NCBI GenBank assembly: GCA_003519485.1
Contig: DOWQ01000358.1
Coordinates: 7,956-15,567 of the forward strand
DNA length: 7,612 nt
Source: Streptomyces sp.
Lineage (GTDB): Bacteria; Actinomycetota; Actinomycetes; Streptomycetales; Streptomycetaceae
Direction: 5' to 3'
Every line of letters begins with the position of its first letter. The stretch's first letter is position 1. The translations under genes were made by a program, and so were the position numbers. This document shows, piece after piece, positions 1-5,666 of the stretch. A model generated the notes under the pieces. The model was not told where the DNA came from and made no database searches. It saw only the letters and a list, made by a program, of their open reading frames with translations.

Positions 1-225
1 ATTGGCCGAGATGGCGCCGCCGACACCAGGCCCCGGCCCACCGATGTCACTACACGCAGTCCGGTCGCCCCTTCGCGGAACAGGCCGGGCGAACCCGTCC
101 CGCACCTGGCACCACCCCGCTACAATCTCCACGCTCAAGCCGATGACCAGGACGTACACCGAAGTCCGACTGGAGTATTAGAGCGGCACGCTGCCGTCGT
201 GGACATGTCCGTGTGGCACGAGGGG
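1..225. other. Region after the exporter with no supported gene
   Basis: Beyond the possible terminator I see no supportable gene on either strand. Plus-strand frames stay open from the window edge to stops at 178-180 (frame 2) and near position 155 (frame 3). Either could be the tail of a convergent gene entering from outside, but neither has convincing codon bias or a recognisable motif. TACAAT at 121-126 resembles a -10 box but lacks a -35 partner. Confidence 0.4.
184..196 (-). terminator. Possible terminator hairpin after the ABC exporter
   Basis: CGGCA (184-188) and TGCCG (192-196) form a 5-bp GC-rich stem with a 3-nt loop, about 30 nt after the exporter stop. There is no T-run, as is common in Streptomyces terminators. 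A 10-bp palindrome GGACATGTCC (201-210) lies between it and the stop. The placement is right but the hairpin is short. Confidence 0.3.
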
Positions 226-2115
226 TCACCGGTCCTTGGCCAGGGCGACGAGTTCGGCGAACAAGCCACCGCCACTGACGAGGTCGTCGTACGCCCCATG
301 CTCGATGACGCGGTCCTTGTCCATGACGAGCACCCGGTCGGCAAGGCGAGTGTTCTCAAGTTGATGGGTGACGACGATCGTCATGCGGCCGGCAGCGATC
401 CTCTTGATCTCCAGGAAGAGGGCGTGCTCCCCGCGCGCATCCATCTGAGACGTCGGCTCGTCCAAAATCAGAAGGGGAGTCCGGCGGTACAGGGCTCGCC
501 CGCACACCAGGCGCTGCCACTGGCCGCCGGACAGTTCGGCCCCTCCGAACATCTCCCTGGTGAGGAGCGTGTCCAGCTGCTGGGGCAACTTCTCCACCGT
601 GTCGCGCATTCCGACGGCGTCGACGACGTCCCACACTGTGTCGTCGTCGTAGGTGCGGGGTTGGCCGAGGGTGATGTTCTCGCGGACGCGCAGTGGCCAG
701 CAGGCAAAGTTTTGCGGGACGAGCGCGGTCCGGTTCCACACGGCGTCGGGGTCGGCTTGGGCCAGGTCGACGTCGTCCCAGAGGACGCGGCCCTTGTCAG
801 GGAGGAGGATGCCGGTGATCAGCTTGGTCAGCGTCGACTTGCCGGAGCCGTTCTCGCCGACGATGGCCAGGATCTCTCCACGGCGCAGGGAGAGCGAGAC
901 CCCTGCGACGGCGGGTTCGTCCTTCCCGGGGTACTGATACACGGCTTCGTCGATCCTGATCTCCTCGACGACTTCTGGGATCGTCAGTCCGCCGCGCTTG
1001 GGTGCCAGCTCTTCGGCCATGTCGAGGAACGCGCGCATGTCAGCCAGGTAGAGCGAGGTGTGGAACAGCGCTGCCCCGTAGATCACGAAGTTGCTGAGGG
1101 CGGCGAGCGTGGTCTGCACGGCGACGACGGCGGTAGCGGCGATGGGCAGTCCCACGCGGCCAGTGGCGGCAAGCCAGGCGAGCGTGGCCCAGGTGCCGCA
1201 CAGGAAGACTCCACCGAGGGCGCTGGTGGCGAGAGTGATGCGCAGCAGACGGGGGGCTGCGGTAAGGGTGCGCTGGTCGATCCGGTCGGAGAGGGCTCGG
1301 TACCAGTAAATGAGGTAGCCGGTCATGCCGTTGGCCCTGACTTCGTCCCCGTGGCGGGAGAAGGTGGCCCACGACCGCATGAGAGCGCGGACGTTACGGT
1401 CGCCGACGTTGAGGTAGTGGGTCTCGTAGTCGACGCGCGCGGACAGGACCGCCCCGGCGCCGGCCGGAATGACGGCCAGGAGCAGCAGCGGCAGCATCAG
1501 GGGGTGGAGAGCTGTGATGACGGAACTGGCAGCGATCATGCGAATCAAGGCGGACATGAATCGCTGGGCGTCCTGGACCATCATCGAGGTGCGCGTCACA
1601 CCGACCTGTGCGGCCTCCTGCCGGTCCTTGAAGCCGTCTTGGCCGTAGGCCGAGGATTCGACCCGGCACACGGCGGCCACCAAGGCGACGTCCGCCTCGG
1701 TCATCAGCCGCGGAGTGATCCGGCCGTTGGCGTATGAGGACAGGGCGCCGCTGATACGGCCGACGCCGGCAGCGGCCGTGACGACGATCAGGGCGGGCAA
1801 AGCGTCGTGCAGGCGTTCGGATACCTCGTCGTTGCCGAGGATGTGGGTCATGGCCTGTGCGGTGAATGCGAGGACGACGCCGGCTGCGATGCCGGTGAGG
1901 AGTTGGCAGGCGAGGAGTAGCAGAGCGGCTGCTCTGTCGACGGCCCACGCCATTCGCGCGGTGCGCCCCAGGACCGAGGGGAGGCGGCGGCACATAGCGC
2001 TGAAGCTGGCGTCTGCCAGCGGGTTCTTGCCGTGCTTGCCGTTGAAGGTGATGGTGGCCGGGGGTGGAGGGGGAGGTGTCTCGGGGGATTCGGTCGAGGT
2101 GGCAGTCACAGTCAC
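226..2115 (-). CDS. lanT: ABC exporter with fused membrane and ATPase domains (LanT-like, no peptidase domain)
   Basis: Probable exporter of the modified lanthipeptide, acting as a homodimer in the cytoplasmic membrane. The product is 629 aa. Residues 1-55 form a cytoplasmic N-terminus with six consecutive prolines (14-19). Residues about 60-350 are the transmembrane domain, with hydrophobic segments near 62-85, 105-122, 190-224, 298-318 and 325-345. Residues about 385-629 are the ATPase domain: Walker A GENGSGKST (420-428), Q-loop Gln468 (VPQN), signature LSGGQ (528-532) followed by WQR, Walker B LLILDEP (548-554, catalytic Glu553), and H-loop His584 (VVTHQ). All ATPase motifs are intact. 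There is no N-terminal C39 peptidase, so leader removal would need a separate protease. GTG 2115 is chosen because AGGAGGG lies 5 nt upstream; the frame is open to 2235 but without a comparable signal. A 109-nt gap separates it from the small upstream ORF, so it could have its own promoter. A self-resistance role is possible but less likely given the context. Confidence 0.93.
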   Translation of the reverse strand: MTVTATSTESPETPPPPPPATITFNGKHGKNPLADASFSAMCRRLPSVLGRTARMAWAVDRAAALLLLACQLLTGIAAGVVLAFTAQAMTHILGNDEVSERLHDALPALIVVTAAAGVGRISGALSSYANGRITPRLMTEADVALVAAVCRVESSAYGQDGFKDRQEAAQVGVTRTSMMVQDAQRFMSALIRMIAASSVITALHPLMLPLLLLAVIPAGAGAVLSARVDYETHYLNVGDRNVRALMRSWATFSRHGDEVRANGMTGYLIYWYRALSDRIDQRTLTAAPRLLRITLATSALGGVFLCGTWATLAWLAATGRVGLPIAATAVVAVQTTLAALSNFVIYGAALFHTSLYLADMRAFLDMAEELAPKRGGLTIPEVVEEIRIDEAVYQYPGKDEPAVAGVSLSLRRGEILAIVGENGSGKSTLTKLITGILLPDKGRVLWDDVDLAQADPDAVWNRTALVPQNFACWPLRVRENITLGQPRTYDDDTVWDVVDAVGMRDTVEKLPQQLDTLLTREMFGGAELSGGQWQRLVCGRALYRRTPLLILDEPTSQMDARGEHALFLEIKRIAAGRMTIVVTHQLENTRLADRVLVMDKDRVIEHGAYDDLVSGGGLFAELVALAKDR

Positions 2116-2120
2116 CTGTT

Positions 2121-2127
2121 CCCTCCT
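2121..2127 (-). promoter_or_regulatory. Ribosome binding site of the ABC exporter
   Basis: AGGAGGG on the minus strand, a near-consensus Shine-Dalgarno, sits 5 nt before GTG 2115. It sets the start 40 codons inside the longest open frame. Confidence 0.85.
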
Positions 2128-2188
2128 GTGGGGATTGATGCCGCGCCTGGATGGTCCGGCAGTGCACGGCATAACGACGCTGACGAGG

Positions 2189-2206
2189 AATCGAACGTGC
2201 TCGATT
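2189..2206. repeat. Inverted repeat AATCGA-n6-TCGATT, possible operator
   Basis: Perfect 6-bp arms (2189-2194 and 2201-2206) are separated by 6 nt (ACGTGC), giving an 18-bp dyad about 75 bp upstream of the exporter start. It overlaps the weak TTCGAT -35-like hexamer, so a regulator binding site is plausible. Short dyads also arise by chance. Confidence 0.3.
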
Positions 2207-2211
2207 TCGGA

Positions 2212-2231
2212 CGCGTAGGCGCCCTTACGCG
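2212..2231 (-). terminator. Hairpin CGCGTA/TACGCG at the end of the small ORF
   Basis: Arms CGCGTA (2212-2217) and TACGCG (2226-2231) form a perfect 6-bp stem with an 8-nt loop, and the TAA stop of the small ORF lies partly in one arm. No T-run follows on the minus strand, so it would be a weak terminator, attenuator or mRNA 3' stabiliser rather than a classical terminator. Confidence 0.25.
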
Positions 2232-2467
2232 GCAACGGAGTGGGCGTGTGCGCACCGCAACGGAGCCGTACTCAGGACGCGCGAGTTGGCCGAATCGCCG
2301 ACGCTCGAAATTCCTGGGGCGGATGAGGTTTCGAGGGCCGTCAGGCGAGAGGGGCGGGGCATGACGTACGGCAGATGAGAGAGCGGATGATGCACCCGGT
2401 CATGGCGATCGCGGTAGTCTCCGGCCCCCCGGCAGTCAGGGCACCGACCGGGTGCGTGCTCGGTCAT
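2225..2467 (-). CDS. Small protein with CxxCxGxG zinc-knuckle-like motif (tentative)
   Basis: An 80-aa frame starting at an ATG that shares one base with the preceding stop (TGATG at 2469-2465), a typical translational-coupling arrangement; its own Shine-Dalgarno is weak. The N-terminal part reads MTEHAPGRCPDCRGAGDYRD. CPDCRGAG (residues 9-16) is a CxxCxGxG element like one half of a DnaJ-type zinc-binding pair. A second CxxC is missing in this frame. The C-terminal half is Ser/Ala-rich without recognisable features, and third-position GC weakens there, so the authentic protein may be shorter or frameshifted. There is only one further Cys (in LRCAHAH near the end) and no typical leader, so it does not look like a lanthipeptide precursor. 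Support is the coupling and the motif alone. Confidence 0.45.
   Translation of the reverse strand: MTEHAPGRCPDCRGAGDYRDRHDRVHHPLSHLPYVMPRPSRLTALETSSAPGISSVGDSANSRVLSTAPLRCAHAHSVAA
2304..2335. repeat. Inverted repeat CTCGAAA-n18-TTTCGAG
   Basis: Perfect 7-bp arms (2304-2310 and 2329-2335) are spaced 18 nt apart inside the C-terminal half of the tentative small ORF. The TCGAAA/TTTCGA core resembles the TCGA-containing dyad about 100 bp further on. If the small ORF is not coding this far, the pair may belong to the exporter's upstream regulatory region. Confidence 0.25.
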
Positions 2468-3588
2468 CAGAGGGTTTCCGATGCCGTCGCCTGCCTGAGC
2501 CGCGCGTGGATGGTTCGATCGCCTTGGTGCAGCGCTTCGGTGAGCTGGGCTCTTTCCTGGGTGGGTAGCTTTCCGGTTCGGAGCGCGCAGGAGCTGAGGA
2601 GCCGAAGGCACCCCTTCACCTCGCCGTCCGTGGCCAGCTCGCGGGTCAACGGGTGTGAGAGCGCATCGCGTGCGGCGTAGCCGTCCTCGGTCCTCGCGGC
2701 GCGGCGGCAGAGATCGGTCACGACCTGCCTGGCAGCGGAGTCCTCTGGTGAGCTCACCAGATCCAGCACTACCAGCCCAAGCCGAGATCGGAAGGCTGTC
2801 AGCCCCTCGCGGTCAGGCAGTGCGAGGTAGGTGTCGACGAGATCGTGCAGGGGGCGCCGCCATTCCAGGTCACTGCTGCGGAGGCAGAGGACCGTCAGGC
2901 AGTCCGTGACAGTGGCTTCCCTGACGTCGCCCGGTTCCGTGTGGGTCAGCAGGTGGTTGGCGTGTGCTGTGTCCGCGTTAAACAGTGCTGCGAGCACCGC
3001 TACTTGACGCCCGTCGAGCATTCGGCGACCGAGACCGCGATGGCGTTGCATGTGCGACAGCGCTTCGCTCCAGCGGCCGGCGGTGGTCAGGGCGCGGGTC
3101 CCGTCGGCCAGTAGGACGGCCCACAGCCAGGTGGTGACTTCGCGGCGGTCCTGTGCCGTGGACACGAGGCTTGCGGGAACGGTCACTCCGTCGATGTGCG
3201 CGGACTGGTCAGCAGCGACGGCGTTGAAGAGGGATTCGAGCTGTTGGTGCCCCGCGTCTGCGTTACCAATCCGGAGTTGAAGTCGGGCGAGGTTGACGAC
3301 GGGCTCCAGGGCTCGGATCGCGTCTGCGGCTTCGAGAGGGGCGGCGTTCAGATAGACGGCGGCGTGCTGTCGGCACCAGGTGCGGGCCGCGTCCGTGTCG
3401 CCGATGTCGGAGGCGATCAAGGCGGCTTGGTTGTAGACGGTGGACGCCTTGCTGAGGTCGCCGTGAGCTGTCGCGGAGTCGGCGAGAAGGGAAAGGGCCT
3501 GGATGCGCCGGGGCAGTGGAAGACACGAAGGACGTGGGCGGGCGACGAGCGGGAAGCGCCTTGCGAGGGTGTCAGGAGGTTTCCACAT
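2467..3588 (-). CDS. TPR-like helical-repeat protein of unknown function
   Basis: A 373-aa soluble protein with no signal peptide, membrane segment or DNA-binding helix-turn-helix that I can see. It is built of amphipathic helix pairs. The clearest TPR-like unit is about residues 28-70 (RIQALSLLADSATAHGDLSK, then STVYNQAALIASDIGD). More alpha-helical units follow, for example DAIRALEPVVNLARLQLRIG (about 88-107), LWAVLLADGTRALTTAGRWS (about 154-173) and RQVAVLAALFNADTAHANHL (about 194-213). I recall similar Streptomyces proteins but no function. ATG 3588 is the only ordinary start near the front of the frame; it lies 17 bp inside the preceding gene, with GAGAGGAG 11 nt upstream, a long spacer. 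The position between modification enzymes and exporter suggests a pathway role, perhaps protein or leader-peptide binding, but that is inference. It does not look like an enzyme, and the lack of an HTH argues against a direct repressor. Confidence 0.85.
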   Translation of the reverse strand: MWKPPDTLARRFPLVARPRPSCLPLPRRIQALSLLADSATAHGDLSKASTVYNQAALIASDIGDTDAARTWCRQHAAVYLNAAPLEAADAIRALEPVVNLARLQLRIGNADAGHQQLESLFNAVAADQSAHIDGVTVPASLVSTAQDRREVTTWLWAVLLADGTRALTTAGRWSEALSHMQRHRGLGRRMLDGRQVAVLAALFNADTAHANHLLTHTEPGDVREATVTDCLTVLCLRSSDLEWRRPLHDLVDTYLALPDREGLTAFRSRLGLVVLDLVSSPEDSAARQVVTDLCRRAARTEDGYAARDALSHPLTRELATDGEVKGCLRLLSSCALRTGKLPTQERAQLTEALHQGDRTIHARLRQATASETL

Positions 3589-4402
3589 GGTCTGCGGCGC
3601 TCCTCTCGGCGGCTGGGTCCGGTCCGAAGATCACGGTTTTCGCGGCGGCCGTGAGGTTTGCCTGCGTGGTGTAGGGCAGGCCGAGCCGGTTCCAGGCGAA
3701 GAACACGTGATGAGCCAGCACATCTCGTAGTCCCCGGTGGAGGCGTCCGGACTCGTTGAGGACGGCCAGGTCGCTGCCGGCCTCGATGTAGGCACGGGCC
3801 CACTCAGCTGCATGGGCCAGCGGCCCGCCCGGCTGCATCGCGTACTGCGGGTCGACACGCAGCAGCCGGTGTACGGCGTCGTGGAGCTGTTCACCGTGGG
3901 GCGAGGCGGCCTGGGGAGATTCCGGGCGGTGTGCGGCGACGCGGGCCCAGACGTCGCCTTGCTCGTACCAGTCCAGTTGGGCGGAGCGCATCATGAGCCC
4001 GCACAACATGAGGGAGGTCTCTCGGCGATATCGGGCGGCGTCGCTTCCGAGGAACCCGAGGAGGCCGAGGGTGTCGCGGTGAAAGAAGCGGTGGGCGGAG
4101 GCCATGGCGTCATCGCCGCCGAAGGCGTGGCGCTCCGGCTCGTAGATGATCTCTGTCCAGATGTTTATGTGCCCGTCAGCAGTCAGGCCGTCGAGAATGT
4201 TGCCGATGCGGCCCTGCCCGGCGGCGCTGCTCTGATAGCGGATGCGCCAGCAGGGGTGCTTGCGGATGATGAACCACGCGCTGAGTGCGCCATCACTCTC
4301 CGCCGCACGAAGGAGCGGGGCGATGCGGGATATGGCCGTGGTCTCGGCTCGTTCCCAGTTCGGGAAGGCGACGTTGGCCTGGCACCAGTGAAGTGTGCTC
4401 AT
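3572..4402 (-). CDS. Stand-alone thiopeptide-type bacteriocin biosynthesis protein (LanB elimination-domain relative)
   Basis: A 276-aa protein resembling the family I know as thiopep_ocin/TIGR03891, i.e. a free-standing relative of the SpaB_C elimination domain. Visible marks are WFIIRKHPCWRIRY (43-56), equivalent to FIRY...HLRLRL in the neighbouring LanB; YEPERHAFGG (87-96), equivalent to YRPETVRFGG; and FFAWNRLGLP (234-243), equivalent to the C-terminal HMHxNR region. The paired Arg (53, 55) and Glu90 are kept. The second Arg of the ExxR pair is Ala93, and the elimination His position is Phe234, so classical glutamate elimination is doubtful. ATG 4402 is chosen because GGAGGAA lies 5 nt before it; the open frame continues to 4465 without a good signal. 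It starts 19 bp after lanC and its end overlaps the next gene by 17 bp. In thiopeptide pathways related proteins act as split elimination subunits or as [4+2] pyridine synthases. Here a full LanB is present, so the role is open: accessory modification, or a binding partner of LanB or leader peptide. Confidence 0.88.
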   Translation of the reverse strand: MSTLHWCQANVAFPNWERAETTAISRIAPLLRAAESDGALSAWFIIRKHPCWRIRYQSSAAGQGRIGNILDGLTADGHINIWTEIIYEPERHAFGGDDAMASAHRFFHRDTLGLLGFLGSDAARYRRETSLMLCGLMMRSAQLDWYEQGDVWARVAAHRPESPQAASPHGEQLHDAVHRLLRVDPQYAMQPGGPLAHAAEWARAYIEAGSDLAVLNESGRLHRGLRDVLAHHVFFAWNRLGLPYTTQANLTAAAKTVIFGPDPAAERSAADHVETS

Positions 4403-4407
4403 GAAGG

Positions 4408-4414
4408 TTCCTCC
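4408..4414 (-). promoter_or_regulatory. Ribosome binding site of the stand-alone SpaB_C-like gene
   Basis: GGAGGAA on the minus strand is followed by a 5-nt spacer (CCTTC) and the ATG at 4402. It lies in the short gap after the lanC stop and fixes the start 21 codons inside the longest open frame. Confidence 0.8.
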
Positions 4415-4421
4415 GGGGTGA

Positions 4422-5666
4422 TCACGCCAGGGCGAGGCAGGTGTCCCAGTACGGGGCCGGAGCATGGCCCGTGCCGAGGGTGTGCAGAGCCAGCGCTGCG
4501 CCGGCAGTTCCGTCGAGGAGTTCCGGATCGTGCGGCTCGCCGTCGAGTGTGCGGATCAACCGGTCGGCCAGGCGGGGCAGCTCGGCGGTGATCTCGGGAT
4601 TGCCCGTGTTGGCCCCCACCCGCCACGCGGCGTGAAGGAGTCCGGCCATCCCGTGGCACAGCCCGATCTCGGGCAGTTGACCCTGTTGTACGGGGTCGCG
4701 CAGCGCGGCGAGGATCGCGCGCTCGGCGGCCTGCACCCGGGCCGTGTCTCCCAGGGCGAGTCCGGCCAGTTGTTGGGCGCGGGCGGTGCCGCTGACGCCG
4801 TAGCACCAGGAGGGCCGCGGGCGAAGATCGGAGTGGACGCGGCGGTCGGCTGCTTGCTGCTCGGTGATCTGGCCGGGCCACCAGGGTTGGGCGTCGTCGC
4901 CTTGTCGCCAGCGGTCGGTCCAGGCGCAGATCCGCTCGACAGCGTCGGTCACGCCAGGCACGGCCACCCCGTAGAGCAGAGCCTGCGAGAGCACGGCCAA
5001 GGTGGCGCCGATGCCGTGGGCGAGCCCGAAGTTGCCGTGGCCGCCGGGATAGTCGGGATGGGGTGCGCCGGTGGGGGCGACGTTCATCCACCAGGGCGGC
5101 AGCCCGGCCGGTTCGGGCAGGGGCTCGGTGAGCCGCACCAGGTAGGTGAGGGTGTCGCGGGTGATTTCGTGGTGAGGGTGGCGGCTGAGGTGGTAAGCGC
5201 CGAGCCCGGAGAGCCCCTGGATCAGGTCGAACTCTTCCATTGGGGGGCGTTCACCATGGTCGATGCGCTGGTGGGCGGCGGCGAGACGGGTGTGGGTGAC
5301 GGCGAGGGTGGCTGTGTCCAGGCGCTCCAGGAGCCCCAGGTAGCGGCTTGACGCGCTCGCCGCGCGGTGCGTGATGAACGCCAGGGCGGGGGCACCGAAG
5401 TACAGGTTCGCGTTGGCTGCTGCACTGATCGCTCCATCCACGGCCGCGGCCAGCCAGGTGTGCGCGGTGTACCAGTCGCCGTGTCCGGTTCGGGCCCGCT
5501 CGATGTGCAGCAGGGCGATGCCCGAAGCGCCTCCGGCGAGCGACTGGGGCCAGGCCCGGCCGCCGCTGGGGCGACCGCCCGGCCACACGGTGGTCGGGTC
5601 GGCCAACGCGTCGGCCAGTTTGTCGGTGGTCGACAGCGCGGCGCGGGCGTGGGCTGCCGTGGTCAC
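4422..5666 (-). CDS. lanC: Lanthionine synthetase C-like cyclase (LanC)
   Basis: Zinc enzyme that adds precursor Cys thiols to Dha/Dhb to close lanthionine and methyllanthionine rings. The product is 414 aa, close to NisC (418). The open frame extends upstream to 5756, but the GTG at 5666 is the better start: AAGGAG lies 6 nt before it and it overlaps the lanB stop in GTGA. Seven glycine-rich repeats of the alpha/alpha barrel are visible near residues 45, 91, 151, 214, 290, 339 and 386. The zinc ligands are Cys288 (RPSWCYG) and Cys337-His338 (GLCHGMAG). Residues corresponding to the NisC active site are Asp147 (DLIQGLSG), His217 (LAHGIG), Arg284 and Tyr289, so the cyclase looks fully competent. 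There is no fused kinase or lyase domain, which excludes LanM/LanL classes. The next gene starts 19 bp downstream, consistent with an operon. Confidence 0.96.
   Translation of the reverse strand: MTTAAHARAALSTTDKLADALADPTTVWPGGRPSGGRAWPQSLAGGASGIALLHIERARTGHGDWYTAHTWLAAAVDGAISAAANANLYFGAPALAFITHRAASASSRYLGLLERLDTATLAVTHTRLAAAHQRIDHGERPPMEEFDLIQGLSGLGAYHLSRHPHHEITRDTLTYLVRLTEPLPEPAGLPPWWMNVAPTGAPHPDYPGGHGNFGLAHGIGATLAVLSQALLYGVAVPGVTDAVERICAWTDRWRQGDDAQPWWPGQITEQQAADRRVHSDLRPRPSWCYGVSGTARAQQLAGLALGDTARVQAAERAILAALRDPVQQGQLPEIGLCHGMAGLLHAAWRVGANTGNPEITAELPRLADRLIRTLDGEPHDPELLDGTAGAALALHTLGTGHAPAPYWDTCLALA

Larger units (their letters stand above)
2116..2224 (-). promoter_or_regulatory. Intergenic region before the ABC exporter, possible promoter
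   Basis: This 109-nt gap is the only sizeable non-coding stretch between genes of the cluster. It holds the exporter's ribosome binding site, an AATCGA-n6-TCGATT inverted repeat and part of a hairpin. A weak sigma70-like pair can be read on the minus strand (TTCGAT, 16 nt, TATGCC near 2199-2172), but neither hexamer is a good match, so a promoter is only suggested by the gap and the repeats. Confidence 0.3.

Noticed and set aside
2..180. Plus-strand frame open from the window edge to TAG at 178-180, possibly the tail of a convergent gene
   Set aside because: Third-position GC is mediocre, no motif is recognisable, and a competing frame is also open. It cannot be supported without sequence to the left.
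201..210. Perfect 10-bp palindrome GGACATGTCC
   Set aside because: Too short and without a loop to act as a hairpin; it could be a binding site but nothing around it supports that.
135..359. Ser/Thr/Cys-rich minus-strand frame (74 aa), whose end MSTTAACRSNTPVGLRC resembles a lanthipeptide core
   Set aside because: Most of it overlaps the ABC gene's C-terminal coding sequence in another frame. It has no ribosome binding site at the internal ATG, no acidic leader or FNLD-like box, and lies at the wrong end of the operon for a precursor.
199..1737. Long plus-strand open frame (512 aa from an ATG, open from the window start)
   Set aside because: It is antisense to the ABC exporter, whose motifs are unambiguous. 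The translation is low-complexity (Gly/Val/Asp/Gln-rich) without domains, as expected for the mirror frame of a high-GC gene.
4464..5351. Plus-strand open frame of 295 aa over lanC
   Set aside because: A mirror frame of lanC, rich in Gly/Val/Ala, with no recognisable motif.
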